Source of the DNA: Mesocricetibacter intestinalis
GTDB lineage: Bacteria; Pseudomonadota; Gammaproteobacteria; Enterobacterales; Pasteurellaceae
Direction of reading: 5' to 3'
Assembly (NCBI RefSeq): GCF_004363295.1
Contig: NZ_SNYQ01000006.1
Span: 57,863 to 121,862, forward strand
Length of the DNA stretch: 64,000 nucleotides
The notes under the pieces were generated by a model, which saw nothing but the letters and a program-made list of their open reading frames with translations, did not search any database and had not been told where the DNA came from. Numbering within the stretch: position 1 is the first letter of the stretch; every line of letters begins with the position of its first letter. Positions 20,917 through 29,825 of this stretch are shown one piece after another. The position numbers were made by a program, and so were the translations under genes.

Positions 20917-23082
20917 ATGCTAAATACCAAAATTATCGCGACTATTCCCGTTTTTATCGCAGTTAATATCGCCGCTCTGTTAATCTGGTTTCTGGACATT
21001 TCCGCGCAAAGTATGCCCTTTATTCTGGGCATTATTGCCGGCGGTCTGGTGGATTTAGATAATCGTCTGACCGGGCGCCTGAAGAATATTTTCTATACCC
21101 TGCTCGCATTTTCCTTTTCTTCGCTGATTGTCCAGTACTTTATCGATCAATCCGTTCCCTTTATCGCGGTCATGACCTTGATGACCTTTGTTTTTACCAT
21201 GCTCGGCGCCATAGGGCCGCGCTACAGTACCATCGCATTCGGTACCCTGGTAGTGGCCCTGTATACGATACTGACCTATATGCCGGGGACTCCCTGGTAT
21301 ATTAATCCGATTATGATTTTATGCGGTACCTCCCTATACAGTCTGGTCGCCCTAATCGTATACCTGTTTTTCCCTAACCGCCCGGTACAGGAAAGTGTGG
21401 CGAAGTCGTTTTTCGCACTGGCCGATTATCTGGATGCGAAAGCGCAGTTTTTTGATCCCGATGATATAGAACAGCTGGCGCTCTTGCAGGTTGAACTGGC
21501 CATGAAAAACAGCGCTCTGATTAATGCCTTTAATCTATGCCGTATCGCATTGTTTTACCGGATTCGCGGACAGCATCGTCATTCGCGTACAACCAGAATG
21601 ATCCGCTATTATTTTGCCGCACAGGATATTCATGAACGGGTAAACTCCAGCCATTTTGACTATCAGGTATTAACCGGACAATTGAAAAATACCGATTTAA
21701 TCTTTCGTATTCAACGCCTGCTCGAATTACAAGCCCAATCCTGCCGAGATATTGCTCGCAGCCTACATCAGAACCAGGAATATCATTATCAGCCGCGATT
21801 AGAAAAAGCCGTAGCCGGCATCACTCAGTCCTTCGAAATTTATGCTCAGACCCATCAACAGGCGCAGAAAAACCTGTTACATCTGAAAACCCTGCTGGAA
21901 AACCTGCAAGCCATCGATTGGCAGCTACGTCATCTGGGTCAAGAGTCCACCCCTCGGAATCAGGACGAAAATACCGAACGGGCACAGATTTACAGCGAGA
22001 ATATCAGCGGCTGCCGCAATATTTTACGGGTCATTCGCAGCCATCTTATGTTCGGTTCGCAACTGTTCCGGCACGCGGTACGCTTATCCATCGTGGTATT
22101 TTTAAGCTGCGCCACCGTCGAATTTTTACAGTTGGATCGCGGTTACTGGATCCTGCTTACGGCGATTTTCGTTTGCCAGCCGAATTATTCCGCCACCAAG
22201 CTGCGCCTGAAACAACGTATTATCGGCACCCTGCTCGGCGTTCTGGCCGCAGCACTTCTGCCTTATATGATGTCCACGCTGGAAGCTAAACTGGGCTTTG
22301 TGGTGCTAACCAGTACCCTATTCTTTTTCTTTCGTACCAATAACTACAGCTATTCGACTTTTTTTATCACCCTACAGGTGCTGGCCAGTTTTGATATTAT
22401 CGGTTTTGATATTTACGCCGCCACCCTGCCGCGTCTGATCGACACCCTAATCGGCTCCGCCATTGCCTGGTTCGGCGTATCCTATTTATGGCCGGACTGG
22501 AAATATCTGCAACTGGATAAAGTTACCCATCGGGCGGTTAAAAGTAATGCGAAATATCTGCTGCACATTATCAGCCAGCTGCAATTCGGCCGCGGTGATA
22601 ATCTGAAATACCGCATCGCCCGCCGCCGCGCTCACGAAAGTGCAACGGCACTGGGTACGGCGGTTTCCAATATGAATAGCGAACCGCAAAAATATCAAAA
22701 CTATCTGCAAAAAGGATTTGAACTGCTGAAAATAAACTATTCCCTGCTCAGTTATATTTCGGCTTTAGGCGCCTATCGACAGAATATGAAACAGTTGCGC
22801 CAGAACACCGGTTTTCTGCTGGAGTTTTACCCCATTGCAAAAAAAATCATTCTGTTGCTGGAAAATATAGAAAAGCTTTCGGCGCAGGAATTTGAAGGTC
22901 AGTATCTGAATATTGAATTAAGTCTGAAGCAATGCAATGACAAAGCGGAATATACAGAACATTCTCCGTTCAGCGTACCTATTCAGCAGCTGAATATGAT
23001 CAGCCGGATTCTGCCGCCCTTATATGAAGCTATTAATGCCGCCCCGCAGAATCCGCTTGAAACCGACGGGCAGGCGGCATAA
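20917..23082 (+). CDS. yccS: FUSC/YccS family inner-membrane protein
   Basis: 721 residues from the ATG immediately after the yccF stop. A start 54 bp upstream would overlap yccF and is not favoured. It has an N-terminal block of about six membrane segments and a hydrophilic helical middle (residues 150-380). A second membrane block (about 385-520) contains LDRGYWILLTAIFVCQPNYS, the fusaric-acid-resistance-like signature, followed by a soluble tail. Members resemble aromatic acid exporters such as AaeB, but the YccS substrate is unknown. Confidence 0.92.
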   Translation: MLNTKIIATIPVFIAVNIAALLIWFLDISAQSMPFILGIIAGGLVDLDNRLTGRLKNIFYTLLAFSFSSLIVQYFIDQSVPFIAVMTLMTFVFTMLGAIGPRYSTIAFGTLVVALYTILTYMPGTPWYINPIMILCGTSLYSLVALIVYLFFPNRPVQESVAKSFFALADYLDAKAQFFDPDDIEQLALLQVELAMKNSALINAFNLCRIALFYRIRGQHRHSRTTRMIRYYFAAQDIHERVNSSHFDYQVLTGQLKNTDLIFRIQRLLELQAQSCRDIARSLHQNQEYHYQPRLEKAVAGITQSFEIYAQTHQQAQKNLLHLKTLLENLQAIDWQLRHLGQESTPRNQDENTERAQIYSENISGCRNILRVIRSHLMFGSQLFRHAVRLSIVVFLSCATVEFLQLDRGYWILLTAIFVCQPNYSATKLRLKQRIIGTLLGVLAAALLPYMMSTLEAKLGFVVLTSTLFFFFRTNNYSYSTFFITLQVLASFDIIGFDIYAATLPRLIDTLIGSAIAWFGVSYLWPDWKYLQLDKVTHRAVKSNAKYLLHIISQLQFGRGDNLKYRIARRRAHESATALGTAVSNMNSEPQKYQNYLQKGFELLKINYSLLSYISALGAYRQNMKQLRQNTGFLLEFYPIAKKIILLLENIEKLSAQEFEGQYLNIELSLKQCNDKAEYTEHSPFSVPIQQLNMISRILPPLYEAINAAPQNPLETDGQAA

Positions 23083-23089
23083 TTCCCCT

Positions 23090-23659
23090 TTAGTTTATGG
23101 CTTCTTGTTCTTCTAACTCATCTGCCATAGCCGCTAAAATCTGGCGGGATAACAGCGCCAGCGCACGATAGAAAGGCAATAAAGCACCCTTCTCTACCGC
23201 GCTTAAAAAAGGCGCGGCGCAGGGCAGCAGAAAAGTTTCGAACAATTCCCGCTGTGCCGCCGGGGAATCCGTATTATCTTCCAGCCAGGAAGCGCTCAAA
23301 AAAAGCAAGCCGAAATGATCCGCACTTTCCACCTCCGGCATGGCGCGCAGACGACGAAAAGCGATAAAAGCGTCCGGATCCGCGCCATAAGCGGAAATTC
23401 TGCAATCCGCCTTTGCTTTTTCACCGACAAACAGGCTCCGGTATTCTTGCGCCAGTAAGCTTCTATCCACTGCCAATTGAAGACTTTGCAGCGCTTTTTC
23501 CGTTTGCTCATCAAGTTCCAACGGCCAGAGTGCGCTTAATCCCTGTTGTTTTAACCAATCGAATACCCCGTCTAACAGAGGATCCTGGGGCGTGCGGTAA
23601 AACAGATTACCGAATAAGCGGCTGATTAAAGAGAAATGACTTAACTTATCTTCACTCAT
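23090..23659 (-). CDS. TorD/DmsD-family redox-enzyme maturation chaperone
   Basis: 189 residues, all helical, with no signal peptide. The pattern EYRSLFVGEKAKA...ISAYGADPDAF and the later DHFGLLFLSASWL / ETFLLPCAAPFL match the TorD family, which shields Tat signal peptides and apo-forms of molybdenum reductases. No molybdoenzyme gene is adjacent, so its client is unknown. One base separates it from the upstream flavoprotein gene; it is the last gene of the minus cluster qmcA-nfeD-NQO-torD-like. Confidence 0.8.
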   Translation of the reverse strand: MSEDKLSHFSLISRLFGNLFYRTPQDPLLDGVFDWLKQQGLSALWPLELDEQTEKALQSLQLAVDRSLLAQEYRSLFVGEKAKADCRISAYGADPDAFIAFRRLRAMPEVESADHFGLLFLSASWLEDNTDSPAAQRELFETFLLPCAAPFLSAVEKGALLPFYRALALLSRQILAAMADELEEQEAIN

Positions 23660-23660
23660 A

Positions 23661-24266
23661 TTAAGCCTTCCCGGTAAGTGCGGTCAGATTTTGCCGAGTT
23701 TTTTGCTCGACTTCCTCCAATAAGGCCTTGCGTGCCTGATCGTCGATAATATGAATATCGCCTAAAAAACTGTGCTGAATATCGGTGATACCCACATAAT
23801 TAAACAGCCCGCTAACCAGAGTATGCTCAAGGGACTCGGCAAAACCCAGTTGGCGATAACGCTCGGAATTATTACCCATGGTAATAAATTGTTGTAATTT
23901 TTTATTCGACAATAAGCCGCAGCTTCCCGTTTCATCGGTACGGTAGGCGAATCCGTGCGTCAGAACGCGGTCGAGATAGCCCTTCAAAATGGCGGGAAAA
24001 CCCATCCACCATAAGGGATAAACCAAGGTGATTAAATCCGCCTCAAGAATAAATTGCTGTTCATGTTTAATTTCCGCCGCAATAATACCGCGAAAACTGC
24101 CTTGCAGCTCTTCCCAACTTAGTACTGGATTAAAATTCAGCCTATACAGATCGCGCACAACCGTATCCGCATTATTTTGCCGGCTAGTATCGACAACCCG
24201 CTCCACAATGGCGCGATTAAAACTATGATTTGTATTCGGATGAGCACAAATAATTAAATGATTCAT
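23661..24266 (-). CDS. Flavodoxin-fold NAD(P)H dehydrogenase (quinone) family protein
   Basis: 201 residues. N-terminal CAHPNTNHSFN is the FMN-phosphate loop, and LVYPLWWMGFPAILKGYLDRV is the hallmark of the NQO1/MdaB/KefF family. Probably a soluble FMN or FAD quinone reductase protecting against oxidative or electrophile stress; substrate not determinable. Seven bases separate it from nfeD upstream, arguing for one transcript. Confidence 0.87.
   Translation of the reverse strand: MNHLIICAHPNTNHSFNRAIVERVVDTSRQNNADTVVRDLYRLNFNPVLSWEELQGSFRGIIAAEIKHEQQFILEADLITLVYPLWWMGFPAILKGYLDRVLTHGFAYRTDETGSCGLLSNKKLQQFITMGNNSERYRQLGFAESLEHTLVSGLFNYVGITDIQHSFLGDIHIIDDQARKALLEEVEQKTRQNLTALTGKA
23676..23684 (+). 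repeat. DNA uptake signal in the quinone-reductase gene 3' end
   Basis: A perfect AAGTGCGGT, followed by A/T-rich tracts (AGATTTT and GTTTTTT) at the spacing of the extended H. influenzae consensus. It lies inside the last codons. Confidence 0.9.
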
Positions 24267-24273
24267 AAAATTC

Positions 24274-24723
24274 CTAATTAATTTTTCTAACCGACAGAGT
24301 AATCCCCCGCACGCTCAGCACTTCCACCGTATCACCGACGGCCAAACCCTCGCCCTCGATACGCCAGGTAGTATCGCCGAAACATCCGCGACCGATTCGC
24401 CCTTCACCTATTTCGGATACTCTTCCTTGCATACCAATCATGGCTTGATCACGCCGATTCAACACGGAAACCGCTTGATCACGCATATCTCTGCCATGCT
24501 GATACTTCCACCAAACCAGGCTCAGCAGCAAAGACAAAAGCGCATAAAGTACAGCCAGCAGCGTAAGCGAAAGCGAAGGCAACAACCAGGCGGGCAATGC
24601 GATAATTAAAGCCGCCAATCCCCACCACAATAAAAAAATACCGGGGATTATAATTTCACCGATTAATAAAACAAAGCCCAGTATCAGCCAATGCCATAGA
24701 CCCCAGTTTGTCAGCCATTCCAT
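24274..24723 (-). CDS. NfeD-family membrane protein (YbbJ-like)
   Basis: 149 residues: three membrane helices (residues about 10-75) with GEIIIPGIFLLWWGLAALI, then a small OB-fold domain (MIGMQGRVSEIGEGRIGRG). Short NfeD proteins pair with SPFH/stomatin proteins, and the next gene upstream is exactly that (QmcA), as in E. coli qmcA-ybbJ. Role in membrane-protein quality control or microdomains is inferred from the family. Confidence 0.9.
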   Translation of the reverse strand: MEWLTNWGLWHWLILGFVLLIGEIIIPGIFLLWWGLAALIIALPAWLLPSLSLTLLAVLYALLSLLLSLVWWKYQHGRDMRDQAVSVLNRRDQAMIGMQGRVSEIGEGRIGRGCFGDTTWRIEGEGLAVGDTVEVLSVRGITLSVRKIN

Positions 24724-24758
24724 GATATTTCTCCTGATGTTATACCTTAGTGCAGCAT

Positions 24759-24785
24759 GAAAGGCGGTTTGCCAAACCGCCTTTC
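24759..24785. other. Perfect hairpin between qmcA and nfeD
   Basis: GAAAGGCGGTTT and its exact complement, with a 3-nt loop (12-bp stem). No U-run follows in either direction, so it more likely stabilises or processes the qmcA-nfeD mRNA than terminates it. Confidence 0.6.
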
Positions 24786-24818
24786 GCCTGCGAAAACCCT
24801 ATTGCGACTAATAAGGGA

Positions 24819-25742
24819 TTAGGCTTTCTTATCGTTTTTCAGCAATTCGGCAATACCCGCCACCGAACCGATCAGATTTCCGGCTTCCAACGGCATTAAC
24901 ACCACTTTGCTGTTAGGCGAACCGCCGATATCTTTCAGGGCTTCGGTATATTTCTGGGCGATAAAGTAATTAATCGCTTTGGTATCTCCATGTGCAATAG
25001 CCTCGGAAACCATTTGGGTCGCTTTGGCTTCGGCTTCCGCCGCACGTTCGCGCGCTTCCGCCTGTAGGAAAGCCTCCTGCCGTTCCCCTTCCGCTTTCAG
25101 AATACGCGCCTGTTTTTCCCCTTCCGCACGTAAAATTTCCGCCTGACGCACCCCTTCCGCTTCAAGAATATCAGCGCGCTTATTACGCTCCGCTTTCATC
25201 TGCGCATTCATCGAAGCGATTAATTCCTGCGGCGGGCGTACATCACGGATTTCGATACGGGTAACTTTAATGCCCCAAGGATTGGTCGCTTCATCAACAA
25301 TGGAAAGTAACCGACCGTTAATATTATCGCGCTGCGATAACATTTCGTCTAATTCCATCGAACCCAACACGGTACGGATATTCGTCATCGTCAGATTGAT
25401 TATCGCCTGCTCCAGATGATTCACTTCATAAGCGGCGCTGCGCGCATCGATCACCTGTACGAAACATACCGCATCAATGGCAACATTGGCGTTATCCTTG
25501 GAAATAACTTCCTGTGATGGAATATCCAGTACCTGCTCCATCATATTGATTTTGCGCCCGACCCGATCCACAAAAGGTACGACGAAATTCAGCCCCGGCG
25601 TGAGGGTTTTGGTATAGCGACCGAAACGTTCAATGGTCCAGTGATATCCCTGCGGCACTGTTTTCAGCGTCGAAAAGACTATTACTGCAATTAAAACGAT
25701 AAAGATAATGGTGGTAAGGGGTAATCCGTAAAAAATATCCAT
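24819..25742 (-). CDS. qmcA: SPFH/stomatin-family protein QmcA
   Basis: 307 residues: one N-terminal membrane anchor, the SPFH/band-7 domain (residues about 25-190: [34 protein letters not shown]), then a long Glu/Ala/Arg coiled coil (residues 195-255, repeated AEGE-x-QA). E. coli QmcA associates with FtsH-HflKC at the membrane; the same is inferred. It forms a two-gene unit with the NfeD protein. Confidence 0.94.
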   Translation of the reverse strand: MDIFYGLPLTTIIFIVLIAVIVFSTLKTVPQGYHWTIERFGRYTKTLTPGLNFVVPFVDRVGRKINMMEQVLDIPSQEVISKDNANVAIDAVCFVQVIDARSAAYEVNHLEQAIINLTMTNIRTVLGSMELDEMLSQRDNINGRLLSIVDEATNPWGIKVTRIEIRDVRPPQELIASMNAQMKAERNKRADILEAEGVRQAEILRAEGEKQARILKAEGERQEAFLQAEARERAAEAEAKATQMVSEAIAHGDTKAINYFIAQKYTEALKDIGGSPNSKVVLMPLEAGNLIGSVAGIAELLKNDKKA

Positions 25743-25852
25743 ATAGTTCTCCTGAACTTAGCTGCAATAACAAGAATGCGAGGGATTGCATTCACCATCG
25801 AGAATATAGCAAATCGGGGCGCACTTTGTATAGACTTAGAAAGTATTCGTTT

Positions 25853-27334
25853 TTAATCTGAAATCCTCTGTTCCATGAATTCCTCGTAAGTCCCCATACA
25901 ATAGCGATAACCCTGAGCGCAGGGCACAAATTCAAGCACATGGGTAATACAATCCGGTACGTCCTCATTCTGATGAGAAACCAATAAAAGCTGGGTACGG
26001 CTGTTTCCTATCAATTGATCGATAAAAACCTTGATCAGCTTCCTGTTCAATGCGTCCAACCCCTGCATAGGTTCGTCCAGAATCAGCAACGGCGGATGTT
26101 TTACCATTGCTCTGGCAATCAGTAGCAAACGCTGTTGCCCCCAAGATAAGGAACGGAAAGGCTGCTGTGCCAATGCTTGCATATTTAAGCGTTCCAGCCA
26201 TTGCCGGGTTTTGAGTTTCAGCGCTTCCGGAACCTGGCGATAAATCCCTATACTGTCAAAAAATCCGGATAAAATAACATCCGCCGCCGTACAGCTCACT
26301 CGATAATCCATATGCAACTGACTGCTGAGATAACCGATATTACGCTTGATCTCCCATATGCTCTCGCCGCTACCGCGCGCTTTACCGAACAACACTACAT
26401 TATTGGCATAAGCTTGCGGATGATCGGCGTTAATCACGGACAGCAAAGTGGATTTTCCCGCTCCGTTCGGTCCTTTAATCCACCAGTTCTGACCCGGTGC
26501 GACGCTCCAGCTGAGGTTATCCAGAATCCGCTTATCGCCGTATTGAATCTTTAGCCCCTGCAATTCGAAAGTATTCCGCCCCGCTATCGGCAGAGGGAAA
26601 GTATCGATACTTTCGGGCAGGGCGCTATGCAGGGACAGCTCCCCATGGCGTAATTGCTGAAAAATCTCTTCATTTTCAATCCGCTCTTTTGTTCCCTGTA
26701 AAACCAGCTGATGCCGCTCCAGCAAGGCAATATAATCCGCTATGGACGGAATATCCGCCAAGCGACTGAGGATCAGCACTATCGCCATCTTTCCTTTTAA
26801 CGCGGTCAGAAGCTGCAGCCATTGCTGCACGGATTTTTCGTCCAGCCCCTCAAAGGGATCATTCAGAATAAGTAAATCGGGCTGCGCAACCAGCGCCTGC
26901 GCCAACAACACCTTACGGCTTTCGCCGCTGGAAAGATGCATAAAAGGGCGTTCCAGTAATCCACCGATATTCAGTTGCATGGCATAATGATTACAGGCTT
27001 CCTTATCGCCGCCGGCGCTCAGAATTATCTGGGCGGCGGTTTTTCCGAAATCCTCCGGAGCGCACATATCGTTGTTACGCTCTTTAAAGGTCTGCTCCAG
27101 AATACTTTGCTGAGCTTCAAAGGACAGACATCGAATACGGTGAAAACCGTTGCAATATTCTCCGGATAAGGGCGAAAGACGATCTTCCAATACAGATGAA
27201 AATATCTTTTTACCGCTTCCGTTAGCACCGACCACCGCCCAGAAATCACGTATTCCGATGCTTAACCGGGGCAAATGCAGCGATTCTCCCGCTTTACTGC
27301 GAAATAACGCATCACGGGCGATTAAATTTTTCAT
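25853..27334 (-). CDS. modF: ModF-type tandem ABC ATPase
   Basis: 493 residues with two ABC ATPase halves, matching E. coli ModF in length and in shared motifs (LSWGQQRLLLIARA; RGSGESIWEIKRNIGYLSS). The second half is intact: GPNGAGKST and LLILDEPMQGLD. The first half is degenerate. Its P-loop reads GANGSGKK (residues 36-43), lacking the Ser/Thr after the Lys, and its Walker B reads LLILNDPF, with N158-D159 replacing Asp-Glu. modF is linked to molybdate metabolism in E. coli but its function is unclear. No modABC nearby. Monocistronic. Confidence 0.88.
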   Translation of the reverse strand: MKNLIARDALFRSKAGESLHLPRLSIGIRDFWAVVGANGSGKKIFSSVLEDRLSPLSGEYCNGFHRIRCLSFEAQQSILEQTFKERNNDMCAPEDFGKTAAQIILSAGGDKEACNHYAMQLNIGGLLERPFMHLSSGESRKVLLAQALVAQPDLLILNDPFEGLDEKSVQQWLQLLTALKGKMAIVLILSRLADIPSIADYIALLERHQLVLQGTKERIENEEIFQQLRHGELSLHSALPESIDTFPLPIAGRNTFELQGLKIQYGDKRILDNLSWSVAPGQNWWIKGPNGAGKSTLLSVINADHPQAYANNVVLFGKARGSGESIWEIKRNIGYLSSQLHMDYRVSCTAADVILSGFFDSIGIYRQVPEALKLKTRQWLERLNMQALAQQPFRSLSWGQQRLLLIARAMVKHPPLLILDEPMQGLDALNRKLIKVFIDQLIGNSRTQLLLVSHQNEDVPDCITHVLEFVPCAQGYRYCMGTYEEFMEQRISD

Positions 27335-27381
27335 TTTCCACTTATATCCTTTTATCCGCAGCCAACTGAAAGCTGAAAATA

Positions 27382-27409
27382 AAGCGCTTTCGATAAAACG
27401 AAAGCGCTT
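27382..27409 (-). terminator. Terminator of sstT
   Basis: An 11-bp stem AAGCGCTTTCG/CGAAAGCGCTT with a 6-nt A/T loop. It is followed on the minus strand by UUAUUUUC, a moderate U-tract, 28 bp past the sstT stop. Confidence 0.7.
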
Positions 27410-27436
27410 ATTTCCAGTTACATTATGTAATAAAAA

Positions 27437-28678
27437 TTATTTATTATCTTCCTCCTGGCTGATACAAACCGCGGCGGTAAATAATACGTCGGTGGAAGAA
27501 TTCAGCGCAGTTTCGGTGGAATCCTGTAAAACGCCGATAATAAAGCCGACGCCGATCATCTGTGCGGCAATATCATTGGAAATACCAAATAAGCTACAGG
27601 CCAGCGGAATCAGTAATAAAGAACCGCCGGATACGCCGGAGGCGCCGCAGGCGCAAACAGTCGCCACAACACTGAGTAACAGAGCGGTAGGTATGGACAC
27701 TTCCACGCCCAAAGTATAAACGGCGGAAAGAGTTAAAATCGTAATGGTGATGGCCGCACCCGCCATATTAATATTGGCGCCGAGAGGAATGGAAACCGAA
27801 TAGGTTTCTTCATCTAAATTTAAACGTTTTGCCAGAGCCATATTAACCGGAATATTAGCCGCCGAACTGCGGGTTAAAAAGGCGGTCAAGCCGCTTTCGC
27901 GAACACAGGTCCAAACCAGCGGGAACGGATTACGCCGTATTTTCCAAAACACAAGAATCGGGTTAATCACAAAAGCGACAAACAACATAGCGCCGATTAA
28001 AACCGCAAGCAGATGAATATACTGACCTAAGGCTTGTAATCCTTTATCACCCAAGGTTTCCGCCACCAGACCAAATACCCCAATAGGGGCGAAAGCAATG
28101 ATAAAATGCACGATTTTAGAAACCGCCTCGGCAAAGTCATTCACGACATTTTTAGTGGCTTCGGAAGCATGACGTAAAGCCACCCCCAACCCGATGGCCC
28201 AAGCCAGAATACCGATAAAATTCGCATTGAATAACGCCGTAATAGGATTATCGATCACGTTAAAGATTAAACCGCTCATTACCTCGGATAATTCGCCCGG
28301 CGGTGATAAAGAATGATCGCCGGTTACCAGCGCCACCTTACTTGGAAATATAAAGCTGGCCAATACGGCGGTTAAAGCGGCGAGAAAAGTACCGATCAGA
28401 TAAAGAACTACAATATCTTTCATGCTGCTTTTCGAACCGACCTTTTTATTCGCAATAGCGGCGATAACCAGAATAAACACCAGAATCGGCGCCACGGAAC
28501 GCAGAGAACGAACAAAAATTTGCCCCAGAATACCGACCTTATCCGCCAGGTTAAATCCCACAAGGGCATTCAGGGAGGGAGAAATCAAGGCAACCAAAAT
28601 ACCGAGTAACAACCCGATGAAAATCCGTTTAACCAGATTGCCATGAAATAAAAGTGAAAATAAACGTGAGCTATTCAT
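27437..28678 (-). CDS. sstT: Serine/threonine:Na+ symporter SstT
   Basis: 413 residues in the DAACS (dicarboxylate/amino acid:cation) family, with eight membrane helices and two re-entrant loops. Signature segments are [17 protein letters not shown] and [15 protein letters not shown]. The SSAANIPVN form is typical of SstT rather than GltP/DctA. It imports serine and threonine with Na+. It runs divergently from the SOS-controlled gene at 28993 and has its own terminator. Confidence 0.95.
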   Translation of the reverse strand: MNSSRLFSLLFHGNLVKRIFIGLLLGILVALISPSLNALVGFNLADKVGILGQIFVRSLRSVAPILVFILVIAAIANKKVGSKSSMKDIVVLYLIGTFLAALTAVLASFIFPSKVALVTGDHSLSPPGELSEVMSGLIFNVIDNPITALFNANFIGILAWAIGLGVALRHASEATKNVVNDFAEAVSKIVHFIIAFAPIGVFGLVAETLGDKGLQALGQYIHLLAVLIGAMLFVAFVINPILVFWKIRRNPFPLVWTCVRESGLTAFLTRSSAANIPVNMALAKRLNLDEETYSVSIPLGANINMAGAAITITILTLSAVYTLGVEVSIPTALLLSVVATVCACGASGVSGGSLLLIPLACSLFGISNDIAAQMIGVGFIIGVLQDSTETALNSSTDVLFTAAVCISQEEDNK

Positions 28679-28885
28679 ATTCTTTTTCTTTACTTAGGTC
28701 ATGTAAGCGAATATATCGCTTAGGTTAATTATAAAAAATCTAAAAAATACCATTATTTATTAATTAAAATCTAAAAATGACAAATGTTTTTAAAATTAAA
28801 ATATGGTACCAGGGCAAGGTTAACGCAAATTAATCCGAAAGAAAATACTCGCTCGAATTTTTTCCAAATTATTTAAAAATTTTAT

Positions 28886-28915
28886 TTGACATACTGTTTA
28901 AATTAACAGTATCAT
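28886..28915 (+). promoter_or_regulatory. Promoter of the UmuD-like gene
   Basis: TTGACA (28886-28891), 18-bp spacer, TATCAT (28910-28915). LexA box 1 fills the spacer, so a bound repressor would cover both hexamers. Confidence 0.75.
28892..28911. promoter_or_regulatory. LexA (SOS) box 1
   Basis: TACTGTTTAAATTAACAGTA: CTG-N10-CAG with matching TA/TA flanks, close to the enterobacterial/Pasteurellaceae LexA consensus. Confidence 0.88.
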
Positions 28916-28917
28916 CA

Positions 28918-28937
28918 ACCTGTATAAACAAACAGTA
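28918..28937. promoter_or_regulatory. LexA (SOS) box 2
   Basis: ACCTGTATAAACAAACAGTA: a second CTG-N10-CAG, centred 26 bp from box 1 and just past the likely start of transcription. Tandem boxes imply tight repression. Confidence 0.8.
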
Positions 28938-28992
28938 ATGTTCACTCGTTGAATTTCGGCATTCCGCCAAATAATAAGAAGGGAGAAAAGCG

Positions 28993-29451
28993 ATGAATCA
29001 GATGAATCCGGTAAATTCACAAGCGCATTCCGAGCATAATAGTTTTTCCTACCGGCCGATCCCGTTTTACGACAATATGCAGCAGGAAAACGCCAACTTC
29101 AGTAAAAAATTGGATCTGAATCTTTATTGCATCAAACGTCCGCAGCAAACCTGCTTTATTCGGGTTACGGATCCGAATATGCTGGCCTGGGGCATTGAAC
29201 AGGGCGATATGCTGGTGGTGGAAAAAAGCAATGCGCTGTCTATGAATGATCTGCTGGTACTGGAGATCGAAGGAAAAATGGAAATCTATGAGTTTATTGC
29301 GCATGATAATAATGAATTTGTTTTTTTCCCCTTAAGCGCCAAAGGCAGTAAGATTAAAACCTCGGATTGGAGCGCTTTACCTATTGTAGGCACGGTTACC
29401 AGTACCATACATCAGCTCAGACCGCGCAGCGATATCAAATTCGCAGCCTGA
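28993..29451 (+). CDS. SOS-regulated UmuD-like protein lacking catalytic residues
   Basis: 152 residues. Residues 38-80 align with UmuD: LDLNLYCIKRPQQTCFIR corresponds to IDLNQLLIQHPSATYFVK, and GIEQGDMLVVEKS to GISDGDLLIVDSA. The nucleophile Ser of GDSM is Asn62 (DPNM). The general-base Lys region reads EIYEF instead of VKKL. No Cys-Gly or Ala-Gly scissile pair occurs in residues 1-40. It should therefore be unable to self-cleave, resembling a fixed full-length UmuD fold. AGGGAG precedes the ATG. No umuC follows, and no intrinsic terminator is seen. It might regulate a polymerase or another UmuD, but that is inference. Confidence 0.8.
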   Translation: MNQMNPVNSQAHSEHNSFSYRPIPFYDNMQQENANFSKKLDLNLYCIKRPQQTCFIRVTDPNMLAWGIEQGDMLVVEKSNALSMNDLLVLEIEGKMEIYEFIAHDNNEFVFFPLSAKGSKIKTSDWSALPIVGTVTSTIHQLRPRSDIKFAA

Positions 29452-29574
29452 TATTTTCCCCTTGATCAATGAAAAAATAATAATGAGGAACCCAAATAAG
29501 AACCCCAAAGGGCAAAGAATGTATAAGAAGTCTTTCTTTGTCTTTCCCGCTTTTAAATTATAACTGACAATATT

Positions 29575-29690
29575 CCGAGTTCCTCTCCCCCCTCTGCCGC
29601 TGCTTTTTCCGCTTATTTATCTTCTTACGTATTTTTCCTATGCTTCGCTTTTTCTTTGCCCTTCTCTTTTTTCGTCCTTCTCTTGTCCCG
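29575..29690 (+). other. Pyrimidine-rich, G-poor tract downstream of the UmuD-like gene
   Basis: About 115 bases dominated by C and T on the plus strand, with long T/C runs and few G. It lies inside a 374-bp gene-free gap (29452-29825). Such C/U-rich RNA could load Rho. The opposite strand reads as a lysine/arginine-rich 60-codon frame that looks like a by-product of the composition. Confidence 0.4.
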
Positions 29691-29759
29691 CATATTGCTA
29701 TCAGTCTGAAATCGACCAAGGGCATAGCCTTGTTTTTCACCGAAAAGCGGATAATAACC

Positions 29760-29787
29760 TTTTCATTTTATGCAGAATCTCTATAAT
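29760..29787 (+). promoter_or_regulatory. Promoter of tyrS
   Basis: TTTTCA, 16-bp spacer, TATAAT (29782-29787), 38 bp ahead of the tyrS ATG. Confidence 0.55.
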
Positions 29788-29825
29788 GCTTAAACTCATG
29801 TTTAAACAGACTACAGGAATGCATA

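Noticed and set aside
29558..29740. Lysine/arginine-rich 60-codon minus frame
   Set aside because: Explained by the pyrimidine-rich composition of the other strand. GTG start, no ribosome site and no recognisable family.
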